In this document: positions 41,912 through 57,400 of the stretch, piece after piece
Layout: the number at the start of each line of letters is the position of its first letter
Position numbering within the stretch: the first letter of the stretch is position 1
NCBI GenBank assembly: GCA_963693305.1
Contig: OY855908.1
Coordinates: forward strand, 3,772,501-3,836,500
Source: Meandrina meandrites
Taxonomy: Eukaryota; Cnidaria; Anthozoa; Scleractinia; Meandrinidae
DNA: 64,000 bases
Reading direction: 5' to 3'
The notes under the pieces: model-generated
What the model was told of the DNA's origin: nothing
Databases searched by the model: none
Seen by the model: only the letters and a program-made list of their open reading frames with translations
Position numbers and translations under genes: made by a program

Positions 41912-44900
41912 ATGATTTCTGACGATTTAGAAGCTGGCAATTCCCAATCGTCTAACACAAACATGGCTCCATACGTTACAAACAAAAAGAAATTACTTGT
42001 CTGCTTCTTGGGAATATTTATATCGTACTTCTACTATGGAATTATACAAGAAAAAATGTAAGTATCGTTAAAATATAAGGCTAATATTCGCTCACAGTTT
42101 GGTTGAAAACCCCCATGAAGGATGTGATTTAATTCACGTTCTTTGAATATTCTTTGAAAATGTTATATCCTTGACTGGAAGTTTGAAATTTAGTACACAT
42201 TTTTCTTAAAAACTTTTATAACAATTCTACGGTTATGTTGCTTTGATTTTCGGCGACTTCTACAATCTAGATATTTGCTGATATTTGCTATCGTCTTGCG
42301 AGAGTTTCCAGTGGTAACTGCATCAATTTCGTTCGAGTATTCAATACAAACCAAGGTCACCCATGCATGATCAATGGTACGGTCGAAACAAAAGTTGCGG
42401 AAATATTGCCGAAAAGTTGTTTAATTGTTCTTCCTGTATAGCATTAGACCAAATGATGTAGCAAATGAGAATATGACGGCTCTGTTATAAAAATAGCCAG
42501 ATCAGTTGCTTAGTGAATAGGTGTGCAGTTGAGAAAATGTGTTGATGTTGTGTCTAAAACAGGCACGTTTTATAAATCTGATTTAATTTTGATTGATTGA
42601 GGGATTATCTTCAAAAAACCACCATTAAAAATTTTTTGGTCACATGCAGTGCAGGTTTTTCTCCCAATGTAGTTCACACTGTCCAGGTTTCCACCCACCT
42701 TTTTAGAGTTTTATAATAATATGTTAAGCAAAGTTAATAATAACAAAATATGGCATGCTTTAAACTTTATTACATCGGAGCGAACTCAGCCATATAGTTT
42801 TGGAAGCGAACTTGTTCATACTGGGAGCGAACGCAATTTTGGGGTGGGTGCAAACTCAGATGGTGCGAAGTCAATTGGGAGTGAAACCTACTGCTACCCA
42901 CAATATAGCTTTGTGATACTCACTGCTTAACATATTCAGTATTACTGAGGGGGTGGGGGGGGCTCCCATGTTGCTTGTTTGAATTTAAAAATGCCGAAAT
43001 GTTTAATTGTGCTTTAATGCCTCTTGACTTTGCTGTTGAAATTTTGGCAAGAAAGGTTTTCTTCCATCGTGATAATTTTCGTTCTATGTGCTGTCGCTAC
43101 TTTTTGGACCACGTTGCTTGGCAGAATTTTCCCTGACAGGGCCTCATTACAAGGGTAGAGTTTATGTCCATTTTTTTCTCTTTTGGACTAGGTCAGCTGT
43201 CTGTAATAGAGGCAGGTGTCTATACTATACAGCTGCATGTCCATAAGGAGAGGTCCAACTGTAGTTATTTGTTTGTTTGCACATTATTGAGTAGAATTTT
43301 ATGAAATTAATGCTATGGTTATTTAAACAGTAGCTTTTTCTATTTCTTTTTCAGAACTAGAACACCTTATGGTGAAAAGAAAGAAAAATTTGTTTATGCC
43401 CTGTCGCTGGTGTTTGTACAGTGCATTGTAAATGCTTTGTTTGCTGAAGCAAGTAAGTTAATACGGGTAAAACAGGTTTTATCGTTAGTGGTTGATTGAG
43501 AATGAACGCAGTGGACTGCTCACTGTTCAGTGCAAGTGATCTGAGCTGATTGCCGAGACAAACTGTTGTGAAGAATACTGTCAATCAATAGGCTGGAAGC
43601 CATTGCATATAATAGCGCTGTGCACTAATGACGTCACACATTTTGATCCCCCGGTGTGACTCAGACAAACAAATAGATATCCGTAAGATCAATATATGGG
43701 AAAGTGGAGTTGACGAGCAATTCGGAGCCGTATAAAGCGATTGTTTTCACAACGTTTTGGCCAGTCCGGCTCAGAATTCCATAAAATATCTTAATTATAC
43801 GCTGAGGAGAGCTAAAAGTGCTAAACCGGTGGTTTAAATCTTAAGGTTTGTCGAACAGAGCGGATGTCTACACATTCCCGCATTTAATTTGCACGTAGGC
43901 CCTGCTAAATTATACTCATAAGAAAAAAATATTTGTACGAGAAATTCAGGAGATTCAAGCAGTCCTAAGAGGTTCATTTGTGCAACACAACAGAGCTGAC
44001 CATGGTTCTCAAACTAAGCCGCACTAAGCTGACATGCCGGGAAAAATTAAACAAAGAAGCGCTCCTGCTGCCTTGACCTGACTGAGGTCAATTTCGTTTC
44101 ACAAGTTTCGGCGGCAAAGATCGAACCCGGGTATCTAAAGCTGCAGTCAGTTACAATTATGGGAATGAAAACAGCCTTATTAAAATCAAAGTCCTTTGAA
44201 CCGCAACGGTTTACACTGTAACTGATTTTATCATTACAAAAGCGTCTGAATAGCGTAATATTTTCCCCTTCAATCTGTATCATTCGCCACAACAGATGGC
44301 CCCTTGCGCTCCTGCCATCAAATTCGGGAATTTCTGGTAATCGATGTTTTTTTCAGGGCTTGAATAAAGCCAACATACATGCAGTACTATTTGTGAATCT
44401 TTTTGTCTGTATTCTCATAGTAAGTCGCTATCCTCCGCTAAAATTTCGTGGCATCAAGAGTAATGTTGTAGTGGAATGTGGGAATGTCATTGCCGGATCC
44501 TTGAATAGTTCATCAATTTTTTTTTTCTCGAAACCTTGAATCTGTTTACACTTAACAAAGCAATGTTTTTCATATCTACCATCATTCAAGTCTATCAAAA
44601 GTCCAGGTCACGAATATTTCCTTTCTCGACTTTTTTCCTTGTCTACAATACATCGCATTCAGGAATGAATACTCTTTGCCCGGCGAATTCTCCAACTCTT
44701 TTAGCGATTCCGGCCATTTGTCTGGGTATCTTGATTCTGTTTTGCACTCACCCCAACAGCAGTGTTAGTGCCAACCATTTCTCCTATTTCTAGAACGATA
44801 AACCGAAGAATTGACTAAATTCTCGCTTTTAGGTTCACAACCGCGGCTCCCGCTCATACATTCGCTTTATTTTGATCGCAGTGTTTGTCTGACTCTGTGC

Positions 44901-47900
44901 GGGGGGTGTCATGGGATCTCACGCTGACAAATCTATTTTTAGTAATAGTGCAAGACGCTATTGTGTTGGTATTTCATACATTCAAGTTGCACTTACAGGG
45001 TCTGAAATTAACTCTTTTATATCGGCGCCAACTGGCGACTGGACCAAAATGTTAAGTCTGCCACATGGCAACTTCTGGTCGCCAAAATTTTTTCGATCTT
45101 TCCTTTTACTTTGTATTGGTTGGCAGGCATTTGTAGCTTAGACAGGCATTTAGGAAAACAACATGGCGGCTGCACAATGTCCGGCTCTTGTTGACTGCAG
45201 CTGTTTGGGAGGGACAGTAAGGGGAACAGGCGAGCAGTTGCAAAATTCTGGTCACCAGCTCTCAATATTTAGTCGCATTGGAAACCAGCAAGGTGCAATT
45301 TCAGACCCTGACTTAATAGTAAAATAGTGTTACAACATTCATCATCAGATGGTATATTTCCTAGAAAAGATATGTTCAACAAATTGAATACTAGTGTGAT
45401 CTGGGTGTGAGCACTGACTGCTTATTTTGACCGCCATCTTGGATGAGTAGGCATACAGAGGGCTGGACAAGTCAAAAGTGTCCCTGTTGACAACCCTCTA
45501 CCTGTCAAACACCCAAGATGGTGACTTAAACACAATCAATTGTTGTTATCGAGCGTTCGGACACCAAAAACACAAGCATTACAGGCTTGAAAAAAAAAAA
45601 ACACTGTTATCCGAGTGTAGACAAAGATCTTCTTATGAAACTTTTTTGAGTCTCTGCCATTCTTAAGAAAAAGTTCAGAAGGAAAATGGTTGGAACAATT
45701 CACATTATGTGATGTGTAAACTCTATGGCCATGGAAGAAGCTTGCGATGAGCATGATGAATATCTGTCTCCTGCCTTGATATTTATTTGTGTGATATTAT
45801 CTTATAAACTCCCCTAAAGGCTACACAAAGAATACACGTACACTTATTAATCAAGCTATCAATGGTGAGATGATCTTCTTTGTAACTGTGGTATTTGTGG
45901 TCTTTTGCAGTACTCAAACTAACTTATAAAGATAACGAGGCCAAAGACTCAACTCCATTCTGCTGGTACGGAATCTGTGCTACTACCTACCTTGGTGCGA
46001 TGTTGGCCAGCAACAAAGCTCTTCAGTGGGTTAACTATCCAACTCAGGTTGGCATCAATTCTAATTTGTTCCCTTTTAGCCAAAATGCAGCATTGATTGG
46101 TCATCTTTACCAGATGTTTTAATGAAACCTATGCCGTGTGATATATAATTTAAGAACTTCTTAATAGCGAAGTACTGTTAGCTTTTTATTGAGCAGTCTC
46201 GATTTTTTCTACAGGTTTTTCCTATAGTCTATGGGGACAGTGTGAACACAAACGATATGCAATATAATTTTATGCAAGTCTGGGTGTATTTGCAATCATG
46301 CCATTAATTTTTAGGACAATTTCTTTCTTCTAGTACACCGTTCAGTATGGCTTTTGGATGGTTAAAATTAGGCTCATCTAACTAAATGAAAAAATAAATG
46401 GAAGATCCATTCTGTGTATTATAAGCAACAAACATCACACAAACACTGCAAAAATAATCTAATGCAGTTATTTTTTTTAATGCCAGGTTTTAGGAAAGTC
46501 CTGTAAACCGATTCCAGGTAAGTTGTAGTTCATTGAGACATACAGTACATGCCCAGATACAGAACAAATCTCTTGGTCTCCTGTCCAGATCACCAAATAT
46601 CCCGGATACAAAGGAGAATACTTAAAATGTCAGTTTTGCCCTTATTTTGGCCAAGTTTGGAAGGAAATTTTGAAATAATTGATTCATTTTTGTGTGTGAA
46701 TCGGCAGAGCTTTATTTTAATTCCATTTTGAGGATTGAGTAGGGGTATCTTTGCGCAAAATTGGTGGTCTACCGGATTTCAATTTTTTTAGGTTGGCATC
46801 GGTGTTGAGAGTGTGAGGTACAGCGAATGGATCTGAGAAACCCCAATCTTGTAACAACAGATCATTAAATGACGAACACGTACTATAAAATGCTGGCTAG
46901 AAGCCCCCTGTTGATTGTCTGTTAATGAAAAAAAAAATTTGCATTGTAAGCCCTCCCCCATCAAACCTGTAGATGATTCAGTTCTTTATTGAGTTTAATG
47001 TTGTGTTTATTATTTAATAATTTTACTTTTGATAATATCATTTCCCAAAGTTTCATTTGATGAAGCAGCATACTTAAATTGGACATTTTTTTTTTCTGTT
47101 TTAGTTATGATTCTGGGAGTACTCTTAGCACGGAAAAGATATCCACTTATAAAATACCTGTGTGTCTTACTGATTGTTTGTGGAGTCGCTTTATTTATGT
47201 ACAAAGAGGTGAGGGAAAAAGTTTTAAAACTTCTTCCTATAACTTGAAAATCACATACTCACATTAATTAGTGATTTGCTAATTATGCATGCTGTTTCAA
47301 ACGGCATATACTAAAACCAGAAACACTGGAACAGCCCAGAACACCAGAACACTGGTTTGCTTGCGTTTACTTCCACTCCACTTTGCTTGCAGTTAGGTTT
47401 CATTTGTCGGTTAGGGTGACTTACTGGTGTTCCGTGGTGTTGCAGTGTTATGGGGTGTTTCAGTGTTCTGGGCTGTTCTGGTGTTCCTGGTTTAAGTACA
47501 TGCCCTTTCAAACAAACTTTGATGAAGGCAACATAAAGTTGTCGAAAATTTAGTTTCTTATATTAAGTTTTTATAACATCATTTAGCTTTAAGATTTTTT
47601 AGATCAGTTTCAAATCGTTTATTGAGAACATGATTTTACAGTATTGTCTGAAGTAAGTCAGTGGAGTAGAAGCTTGTTCAAGATTTACAGTGAGCACTCA
47701 ACTGGGGCCACCCAACGTTTTTCAGCCAATTACAAGACAAGTTCATGACAAAAAAAAAATTGGACTTCCTTCATCAGTGGACCAATCACAGTAAGGGGCA
47801 AATTTAACTGCTGATGAACAACTCGAATCTTTTGTTCTGAGCTTGTCTTGTGATTGGCCTAAAAAAAGGTTAGGTGGCCCCGGTTGAGTTCGTTTCAATG

Positions 47901-50900
47901 TAATTTCCTATAAGATAAAAAAGTTTTGTTGCATTTTTTTCGCATAGAATAACAATAAAGTATCAAGTGATAGTACCAGCTGGATTGGATTTGGAGAACT
48001 TCTTCTTGTAAGTTATACAGAGATATTTTTAATATTCTGTTGTAATTGAGTTACATTGTGAGGTGTCGGATAACTTAACTTTAACTTCAATGAAGAAAAA
48101 TTTTTCTTTCACTTTTAGCTTTCTCATTATTCATTCTCATTATTTTTCTTTTCTATATTGACTATTTTCAAAACTTAAATTTCTATGAAAATTGAAAATT
48201 TAGTCAGGGAATATATTGTGAGATGATTTAAAACTGAAATCTCAACTTAACCTAATAATTATTTTACACACATTGATACCGTCATGTAGTCGCATATCAG
48301 CCACCCCCCGCTTCGTTAGGGAGTGTGAAATGTGAGCAAATTCTCCTCACTTTGGGAGAGGAGATCTTATTATCAGTATAATTATGAACTGGATCATTTA
48401 AGGTGCTGTTAAAACATGTCAATCTTGTTTGCAGCTTGTATCATTGACATGTGATGGATTGACAGGAGCCGTGCAGGATAAAATGAGGGCAGAGCACCAT
48501 GTCCTTTCACATCACATGATGTTTAACATGAATCTGTGGTCCATTGGAATTTTGGCAATCAGTAAGTTATAAGATAGCAAGGCAGCCCCTCTGCTAGGGT
48601 TTTGTTATTGTTAAGGACGTTCACACTGATTGTCTGTGCACATCCTTACTACATTGGCAATTTATGTTACTTCATCATACATTGAAACTAGAGAATTAAG
48701 GGGGCACTGTCACGAGCATACCTTCAAAAATTCAACAGGCCAAAAACATGTTTACACCATTGGAAACCTATTAACAGTGGTCAACTTTTCTTAAAATTAC
48801 TATACCAGTGTACTTAAGCTAAATATAGAGTGTTATCACTGTGATACCATCGGGAGCTTTAGATCTCAACTTGAAAAAGTCAGCCTGACTTTTTCAAGTT
48901 CTGTCCTTGTGGTTTGGAAAAATTGATGAAAACTATTTATGGTCACCCTCTTCTTTAAACAATTTACTAGATATCCTTCCCTTTACGTTCTAGGAGCATT
49001 TCCTGCATGGTCGAAAGTACTTAGTCGTAATTTTGGTGCCGTTTTACTGAAAAAGCCGAAAAATGTCCGTGACAGTGCCCCTTTAAGAGCTTGTGGCCAC
49101 TGTCATATCTTGGGCGAGGGGTGGGGGCTGCTTGCCAAAAATTTGGGTTGGAGTGTGTGACATGCTTCCTACCCTATTTCAAACCCAAAATTCGATACCT
49201 TAGTCTTTTATTCCCATGACTAGTATGGGTATATCCCAGGCTGCAAGACTTTGACACTCTAATAAAGTTTTCTATCAATCTCTATACATGGAAACTGCTT
49301 TTGCTTTGTGTTAGAAATTGGGAAGGGCTTCAAATTCCCCATGTTTATTTAGCCATACTTCCCAAGAGATGAATAATACAAATGCTAAAAGAAGTTTCTT
49401 TGAAGAATTATATACCTAATTGCTGGCCGGACTGCACAATCTGTACCTCATTTCGGACCAAAAATGCTCAACGACCACACCCTTTGGGGCACACAAACCT
49501 GTAAAGCTTATATGAGGGAGTACCCCCTCCCTCGGGGGCTGTAACGACCGTGCAAAGGATTACAATCTGTTGTTTTTTTTTTATCACAGCTCTTCTGACA
49601 AGTGGTGAAGTGTTCCAGTTTGTGGCATTTTGCCAGCGTTACCCAAGTGTTTTATTTCATATACTGACATTCAGCCTGGCCAGCGCTATAGGACAGGTAG
49701 GATCATCTTGTTACTTTTACACTGCTCTTCTTAGGCAAAGTCTACTTCACAGCAGCATATTTTTGTGTAGTCACTCAAAGCTCCTCTCCGCTAGTGGAGA
49801 GAAACGGTGCGTTACGATCAAAATAACGGCTGCGATAGAGAGAAACGTTAAACCAAGCCATAAAAGAAAATGGATGGTTAACATCGAGAAAAGCTCGCGA
49901 GAAGAATTGGGCCCTTTCCACCCGCTCCCCCTCATCTACCCCGGCCCCACTCCCTCTGGTACCATTTGTGCTTGCGCTAATTCTCCCAGCTTCATTACGA
50001 CACTTCTTTAGAAGCTCCTCAATTCGTTCCTGGTAGTAATAGCGTGCGCAACGCAGAAGTGGAATAAGCGACTGAGTCCTTCAGGTATCTTTAGCTTTTT
50101 GAGGTGCATCGGCTCCATGGAATGTAACATTATTTCATCGGCTCCATGGAATGTAACATTATTTCATCGGCTCCATGGAATGTAACTTTATTTCAACACG
50201 GTTTCATCTGAATGAAACTGCAAGCCACAAATCATTGTGATGGTTTGGTGGTCGTCAGATCGATGCCGCCATTGGCTATGGGATGTGGGGTTAGTCGCCG
50301 TATGCGTACGTCCTGGATGGAGATCGCTTCATTTTTAGGGAGAACGGTTTTACGCTCTTTGGGCCAGCTCATGGACACTTTCTGTCTCCCACCACACACG
50401 AGCTTGAACACAGTCTTCCGAAACTCTCGAATCTTGAGCGCGTAAATGACAAAATTGGCGAAAGAATTGCTGTAGTGCAAGAACTTGGCGAAGTAAACCA
50501 GCTCGAGAACGTAGCACAACTCGCAAAACATGATAACGATGTTCATAATGTAGAAGGGGACCCATGTCAGTACAAACACCAGCGTGATTATGGACAACGT
50601 GACCGCGAGCTTTTTCTCGTGTTTCGTGGCGTTCCTGTGGTGCAGTATCACAGGGTTCCTAACCCTGTGCCAAATCAACGCATAGGCAAGGAAGATCAGA
50701 ATCAAAGAAGTGGATATGCAGATGATCATGGCATAACTAAAGATGCTCTTTAACAGATTTTTGCTGGTGAAATTGCTTAGCACGCGAATCCCTGCTACGC
50801 ATGCTGCGAGGAACCAAACCAAGGCGATCTCCATCAAGTAGGTCGCTTTAGTGATCTTCTTGTGCCGATGAGGGCGCAGGACAGAGTATGCTCGGTCCAA

Positions 50901-51432
50901 TGCGATCGCAACTAGCGCAAAAATCGACGCGAAGCCCATGAACGCGTCTATTGGCAGGTAAATCTCGTGAAACTGAATGCTTGCTTCGTCTTCTTGAAAA
51001 TAAAAGAATAGCATTTCGGCCACGTACATTGGTATAGAGCATGCGCCAACCATGAAATCCGCTACCCCAAGGCTCACTAAGAAGTAGTTAGTGCGAGCGT
51101 TGGCTAACTTTCTGTTGGTGCTGAAGGCTGCGATTGTCAGCGAGTTTCCCACCATCACAGCTACTGCGACAACAGCGTACGATATGGCCCATCCTAATAA
51201 GCTTGGTATTAGAAATTCTTGTTTGTTGGAAGTGGTTTGGTTGCTTGTTACGTTGGTGGAACTCATCACAGGATGATATGGTCTGGAGAAAGCGAAACAG
51301 GCGTTGTTAGAAAGCATTTTGCTTTTTGGAGCAGTAAAACACTGTTTGGTTTGCCAATCGATAAAAATAGATAAATTTCTACTTTTTTTGACATTGCAGC
51401 ATTCACCTAATGCAAAGATCAAGAGTGTGTGT

Positions 51433-51463
<31 letters not shown>

Positions 51464-54400
51464 GGGGGGGGGAGAAGTCAGATTGCGATAAATTGCTTGT
51501 GCGCGCAATTGCTGACGCTTTGACAGGCTGCCAAGACGCTGTCGGAAATTAATTGAAAACGTTTATCTGGAAGGCGGGAAGTCAAATTGCGCTTGCGGTT
51601 TCGGAAAACCAACAATGAATAGTCATCATTTTTTTTTACAGTCAAAAACCACATTTTTGATATCTCACAAGGAAAATTTTTTTCAGTAATTAGTTTTTGC
51701 AGCAAAATTAGTGATGATTAAACTTGGGGGCTCAAATTGTCGAAAAATGGGCCGAGTCTGTTGCATCTTCAAAAATGAAAATGAAAAAGCTATCATTAAT
51801 TTTGTGTTATATGTGAAGAAAACTGTGGGCCGCAGATCTTTGATATACCGGTGAACATTTTCAGGACCTTTTGCGAAGAAAATATATATTCAAATCCAGA
51901 ACGATTTTGTTTTACTTTTTACTGCTGAAAGCAACTGAAGAAAACAGGATGTTGACGCCAGCGATTACCAAGTGTCGGAAGAGTGTTTGATATCCAAGAA
52001 CACAAGTCGCGAAAGTGAAAAAAAAAATACTGTCTTGATGTACCGATAAATTCTCAGAACTGGCATGAATGGAAATGTATGACAAGCACTGGGGAGAATT
52101 GATTTTTCGAACTAATACTTGGATTAAAAAATGGTTCAGAACTTGTGTACGTTCTACGCTCTGGGCGGGAACGAAAGCTTTATTATGATCTTTAAGGCTG
52201 TTGTGTAAATTTACGCACTGAATTAGAAATAAAATGAATAGCATCGATGAAGCTATGTTTACCACAAAGGGAAAGTGAAATCTCGAGGTAAGAAAAAGTG
52301 TTTATTTTGGTGTTCGGTGACAGAATTTTCAAAATTCGGAACTAGACCGATCTTTTCAGCCACTCAATATTTACTTTGTCAGTTTTTAAGGTCCATCCCT
52401 GTCTGAGCAATGTTTTGCAATGTTTATTCTGATGCATTAAGGTTGTCCATTTTTGATCGGTACAAAGAAGACGACTCGCTTTTTAGACCGCCTTTTTCGA
52501 TTTTGCTCATCACTTTAATGTTTTCGTGTGACACATTTGCAGTTCTTCGCTTGCTGCCAACCCTTTTCATTTTAGTTCAATTACATCTTGTTTACTTTTG
52601 CGTTAACTGAAGACATTTCGCGAACTCTTAGTTTACCAACCAGATGACATGCGATGAAAGGTGAAAATGATAGGACAAAGGCAGAAAAATAAAACTGACA
52701 AAAATATTAAAATTATAAGCATTCGATGGCTTTAAACTTGACCCCCATCGGCGTTTAATTTGCAATTAAAAACTTCTTTCATTTTGGTTTTCGCCTTAAA
52801 ATTTCTTTGTAATGTAAAGATCATTTGCTTTTTGTTGCGCGGAAATGGTTTATTTAATCTTGGCCCCATTTAAAAAATTTAATGGTTTTGTTAGGCTATT
52901 TTTTCTGTTTAGTCAGCGAAAAGCTTGTTTTCCAACCCCCGATAATTGCTCTTCTTCAGTCAGATTTGTCAATGGATGTTGTTGTTCGCACATTATCGTT
53001 TTAACTCATGACTTGTGCAGGTGTCTTTAAAAATATCTCACCGAAACTAAAATATTTTTCTCTGCTACAATCAATCGAATTTTTCCAATTGTGCCGGATT
53101 AATTTCCCTATTTTCCAACATCATCTCGCCATTCTGTGAGACTCAACCTTTAAATAACTCGAGGCGTGAGGTTGTCATTTTAATTTGCAACGCCGAGCGG
53201 GGCCAATGTGTCCGCGCTTTCTTTGATTTTCATGGCCTTGAGGTGAAATTATAATTGATATTGCATATTGTCAGCGTTCATTGCCAATCTAAATGTCTGG
53301 ATGTGTGATATATTTTTCGCAATGAGAATTTTCCTTTCGTTTTGTTTGCGTTTATGAAACCAAAAGCGTTGATAACCTCAAACAACTAAAATTCAAATTT
53401 TACGCTGTCCAATGACGAGTGCTAGGTGTTATTCAAGTATTTTTTACAAGTATTTTCAGACCTTTGGCACGACTTGTAAATAAACTCATAGAATCCACCG
53501 TATTAGTTTATAAAATGTCTTTCGTTCTCACCTTGAGCGCGAAGCTGGCTGTTTTTCCTTCGCGCAAATCCTTCTAAACGCTCGTTAGGTTCTTGTTATC
53601 AACTGAATGGGAAAGTGCAGTGTCTTTCAAGCTTACAGATTAATGGGCATTTTTATCGCATGCAAGTTAGGACCGCTATAGCTGTGTTGCAGATTTCAAA
53701 GTAAATGCGCTGCCGCCAGCTCCTTCTGTTATAAACAGCAACAGAAATTGTTTCCTGTGGTGCGACCAATAAGAATCGACGACGGAGATAGCTTTTATTG
53801 GCGGATACGACGAGCAATTTGGGGCTAAATCACAAACAAGGGCCAAGCTGATTAAGAAATCGATTGATGGAACTTTTGATATGATGTGATGATATTGAAA
53901 TAAAGTTGATCTCTTTTTCCTTTTCTCGCCGTTGGTTTAATCTTGGCAAGATTGCGAAATGTAATATCACGTAACAAGTTTGAAAACTATTGCATAAAAT
54001 TTAGATAAAACGTAGCGATCTGCTTCTAGAAAGTTTCACTGAATCTATTCGTTGTGAAGTCTACCGTTCGCACAGGCCTTTGTGACAGAAAGAAGTATAG
54101 CAATGAAGTTTGCGACGAATTTCTTAATCCCTTTTTGTGATTAGTTAGGTCATTTGATAAATTCTGTACACTACGTTTGTTCAATTTAAATTACTGTCAT
54201 TGATCTCTCGACATTCAACCAAAAAAATATTTAGGATCTAAAAGGGAAGAAAAAACGAGCAACTGGCGGGAAATTGAGTCTGATGGCAAGATAAAAGGGC
54301 GGGAAATTAAGCTGCTTGAACAGAGAAATGGCGGGAAATTAAGTTCGATGGCGAAAAGTAAGTCTGATTGCGAGAAAGAAATGGTGGGAAATTGAATCTG

Positions 54401-57400
54401 ATGAGTAGCAAATAAGGGAAAATTTAGATTGAAGAAGATATGGCCTGAAATTGAACCTGGCATGACGGCAAGAGGGAAATGGCGGGAAATAAATATGATT
54501 GCGAGAAATTATTTCCAATGAAAAGTGGGAAATGGCGGGAGATTAATTCTGGTTTCATGAAATGCAAATAAACCAAAACGTGATGACGCCATCTATGTCT
54601 GTTTCCTAGTTGTTGTTGTTTTGCTCAGTTTTAGAGTTGAATCGCTAGAAATCTCAATCTGAATATGATATACCTCAGGTTTGTTGTGGTAATTGTTTTT
54701 GTAATCACAAACGGCAATTACATGACTATCAAAGCCAAACGCAATTTACTGCTAGAAGGAAAATTGTGAAACAGCATTATGGTGGGAAAGTTGTTAAGTT
54801 AACCAACTGCATCGTAGGAAGTGATATCGTTTATCATCTGAGGAAACCGCCAAGTGGCTATATGATCAACTGCTTAATTCTCTTTGCAGTTTTAACACAT
54901 ACGCAGCCGCCAAACTAACATTAAAAGAAATATAAGTCAATAAGTAAGGAGATTTGATATCTCGAGCTAGGTGCTGAAGCGGTGCAATGCATGTAACACG
55001 GATGCGGCGCCGAATGGTCGAGGTAATGAAATCACATGCCGAGGAAATCACCTGCCATTATCATCCTTATTTCCCACAGGAAATCGAGACTTTGTAGCTG
55101 TGCTATTCGGTATTCAACTCATATTCTAGTGGTGCGTGTAGATTTATCAAATTTGTGATTCCTTAGCCTCCTGCGTAGGCGTCTTTGGACTCGTCACGCG
55201 TGGGAAAGGAGGAACGCGTGACCAGCCCAAAGTTACGTCTGCACCGGAGGCTATATTTTTCTTTGAATGACTTTTTTAAAAAATGAGAACGCCTTCGTAA
55301 TCCAGTCATCCCGCTGGTTCATATTTCCCGTTAAAGATGGTGCTAGCGAGATATTTATGCTGATATCAGCTTGTTTCGTAATAGAAATAGATTGCTGTCG
55401 CTATGAAAGAAGCACTTTCAACCCGTATTTGATAAATAAAGGAAACGGAAATCCCCTCCCCCTCTCCTCATTTAACGCCAGGAAAACAACGTTGTGAACT
55501 CCAACTAAATGTTGAAGTGATTTTGGGGGTGGAAGCGGAATCATCCGACTTTGGATATTCATGATTCTTGTCCTGTTTTATCTTAATGATTCATGATTCA
55601 TTTGTAAATTTCATTCGATATTCTTGATTCACATTTCATTGCTTTTATCCAGTTTACAAAAAAAAGTCTTACCAGTTTCTGTTGTCTTTCGCTTACACGG
55701 TTTTTCGCATTCTCTATACCCAGTGTTGGTGCCGGCTTCCTGCTAGCAAAGTCTACTTTTCCAAATGGAGACTTCCTAGCACTGAATTATGCCTGGAAAC
55801 CGTCAACCAACTGATTTCTGTTGTCAAATTGCTTCTAAAATATTCGCTGTTTGTAACATACCTTACCTCAATGATTCATGACTCATTAATAAATTTCATT
55901 CGATATTCATAATTCTTTTTTCATTGCTTTTATCCAGTTTCCCAAAAAAGAATTCTTGCCAGTTTTGTTGTTTTTCGCTTACACGTTATTTTCGCATTCT
56001 CCATAGCCAGTGTTTGCGCCGGTTCCCTGCTAGCAAAGTCTACTTTTCCAAATGGAGACTTTGCTAGCACTCAATTATGCCTGGAAACCGTAAACCGACT
56101 GATTTCTGTTGTCAAATTCTAAAGTATTTCACTGTGTGAGCATACCTAAGCGCAGTCACATTGGTTAGGAATCAAGATGTGAAGCGAAGGGTGTATTCGC
56201 GTTTTCAGTGTTTTCCTGTAGGGGGGTCTGAAAATTTGAAAATTAGATGCTAAGACATGCTATTTCCGGTCATTTCTGCACACGCCTCCAATATCGATGG
56301 AAGCAACTGGGGATTATTTTCCTATAACTAGATTTTAATTTTCGGTTAAAATCTAGACGAGGCAAGTGCATCGTCTTGTATTAACACAATAGCGCGCGAA
56401 GCTATTGTTGTAGCCTGTGTACAGCCGCGCCCTCCCCTCCCCGATTTTTTTTGAGAGGAGGGGGCGGCTGTACACAGGCTACTATTGTTGCTACAGTGCG
56501 TAGGCAGCTATTTTGCACGATTATGTTACTTTCAATTATTTCAATACTTTTATTCCCGACTCAAAACTTGAAACCACGTTAATTATCAAGGTTGACAATG
56601 GGATTAAAATAAAACGGTTTTTGGCTTACCTCATCTTGCCTATCTTGAGCGCTGATAAATTTCCATCAACACGAAAAGGAATTCATTCGGTGCAAAATGT
56701 CGCGTGATAGGAGAAGCGGGGGTCATATTTCATGACAATCACGAAATTTACAAACGCTACGATTCTTTAGTTCGATAATTGCCTTGATTTTCCGATCTCA
56801 TTTCTGCAGTATTGCAATATTGGAGATTTTAAACAAGCTTATATTTTAACGAAAAAGGGTCGCAGCGGAGAAGGTTTTGTCCATTTTGTTTTTCAAAGGC
56901 GTAACGTACAGATAGTCTTGGCTTTCACCGGTGTCTTCTCGCACAGAGCAATTGTTGTCAAGAACAGAGCGAAAACGTTTTGATCGGAGTTTTGTCCAGC
57001 ACTCACTGCAAAATTAATAGCTAGATGTTTTTCCACCAACTCTGTTTGACGTGCACGTAGAAAAATATGTTATTCCGTCTATTTCGTTAACCGGAAAATC
57101 TTTGTGTCCACTGAATTTGTAGTAAAGCTTTTATATATCAACATAGCCTTAATAGGTATCTAAGTATATGTAATACCAGGTGGAGGCAATCTCCGGCGTG
57201 TACAAATTACACCGTAAAGGGTCCGTAAGACGGACTGGCAAGGCCAAAAGCGGAAGAAGTTGTCAATACCTGCTGAGATCTTTTTCAGTTTAGGAGCCAA
57301 CTGTTTATACAATTGTAACCCACATATCTTGAAGTTGTGATCTACTTGTATTGGTCGACAAATTCTAGACAATTTTCGGTCAGGACGGTAGAAAATAAAT

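Noticed and set aside
44100..44150. B-box-like GGTTCGATC on the minus strand
   Set aside because: An isolated motif without tRNA secondary structure or SINE tail.
49697..50011. Open extension of SLC35B1 exon 8
   Set aside because: Exon 9 at 58127 gives the conserved continuation; the extension is intron.
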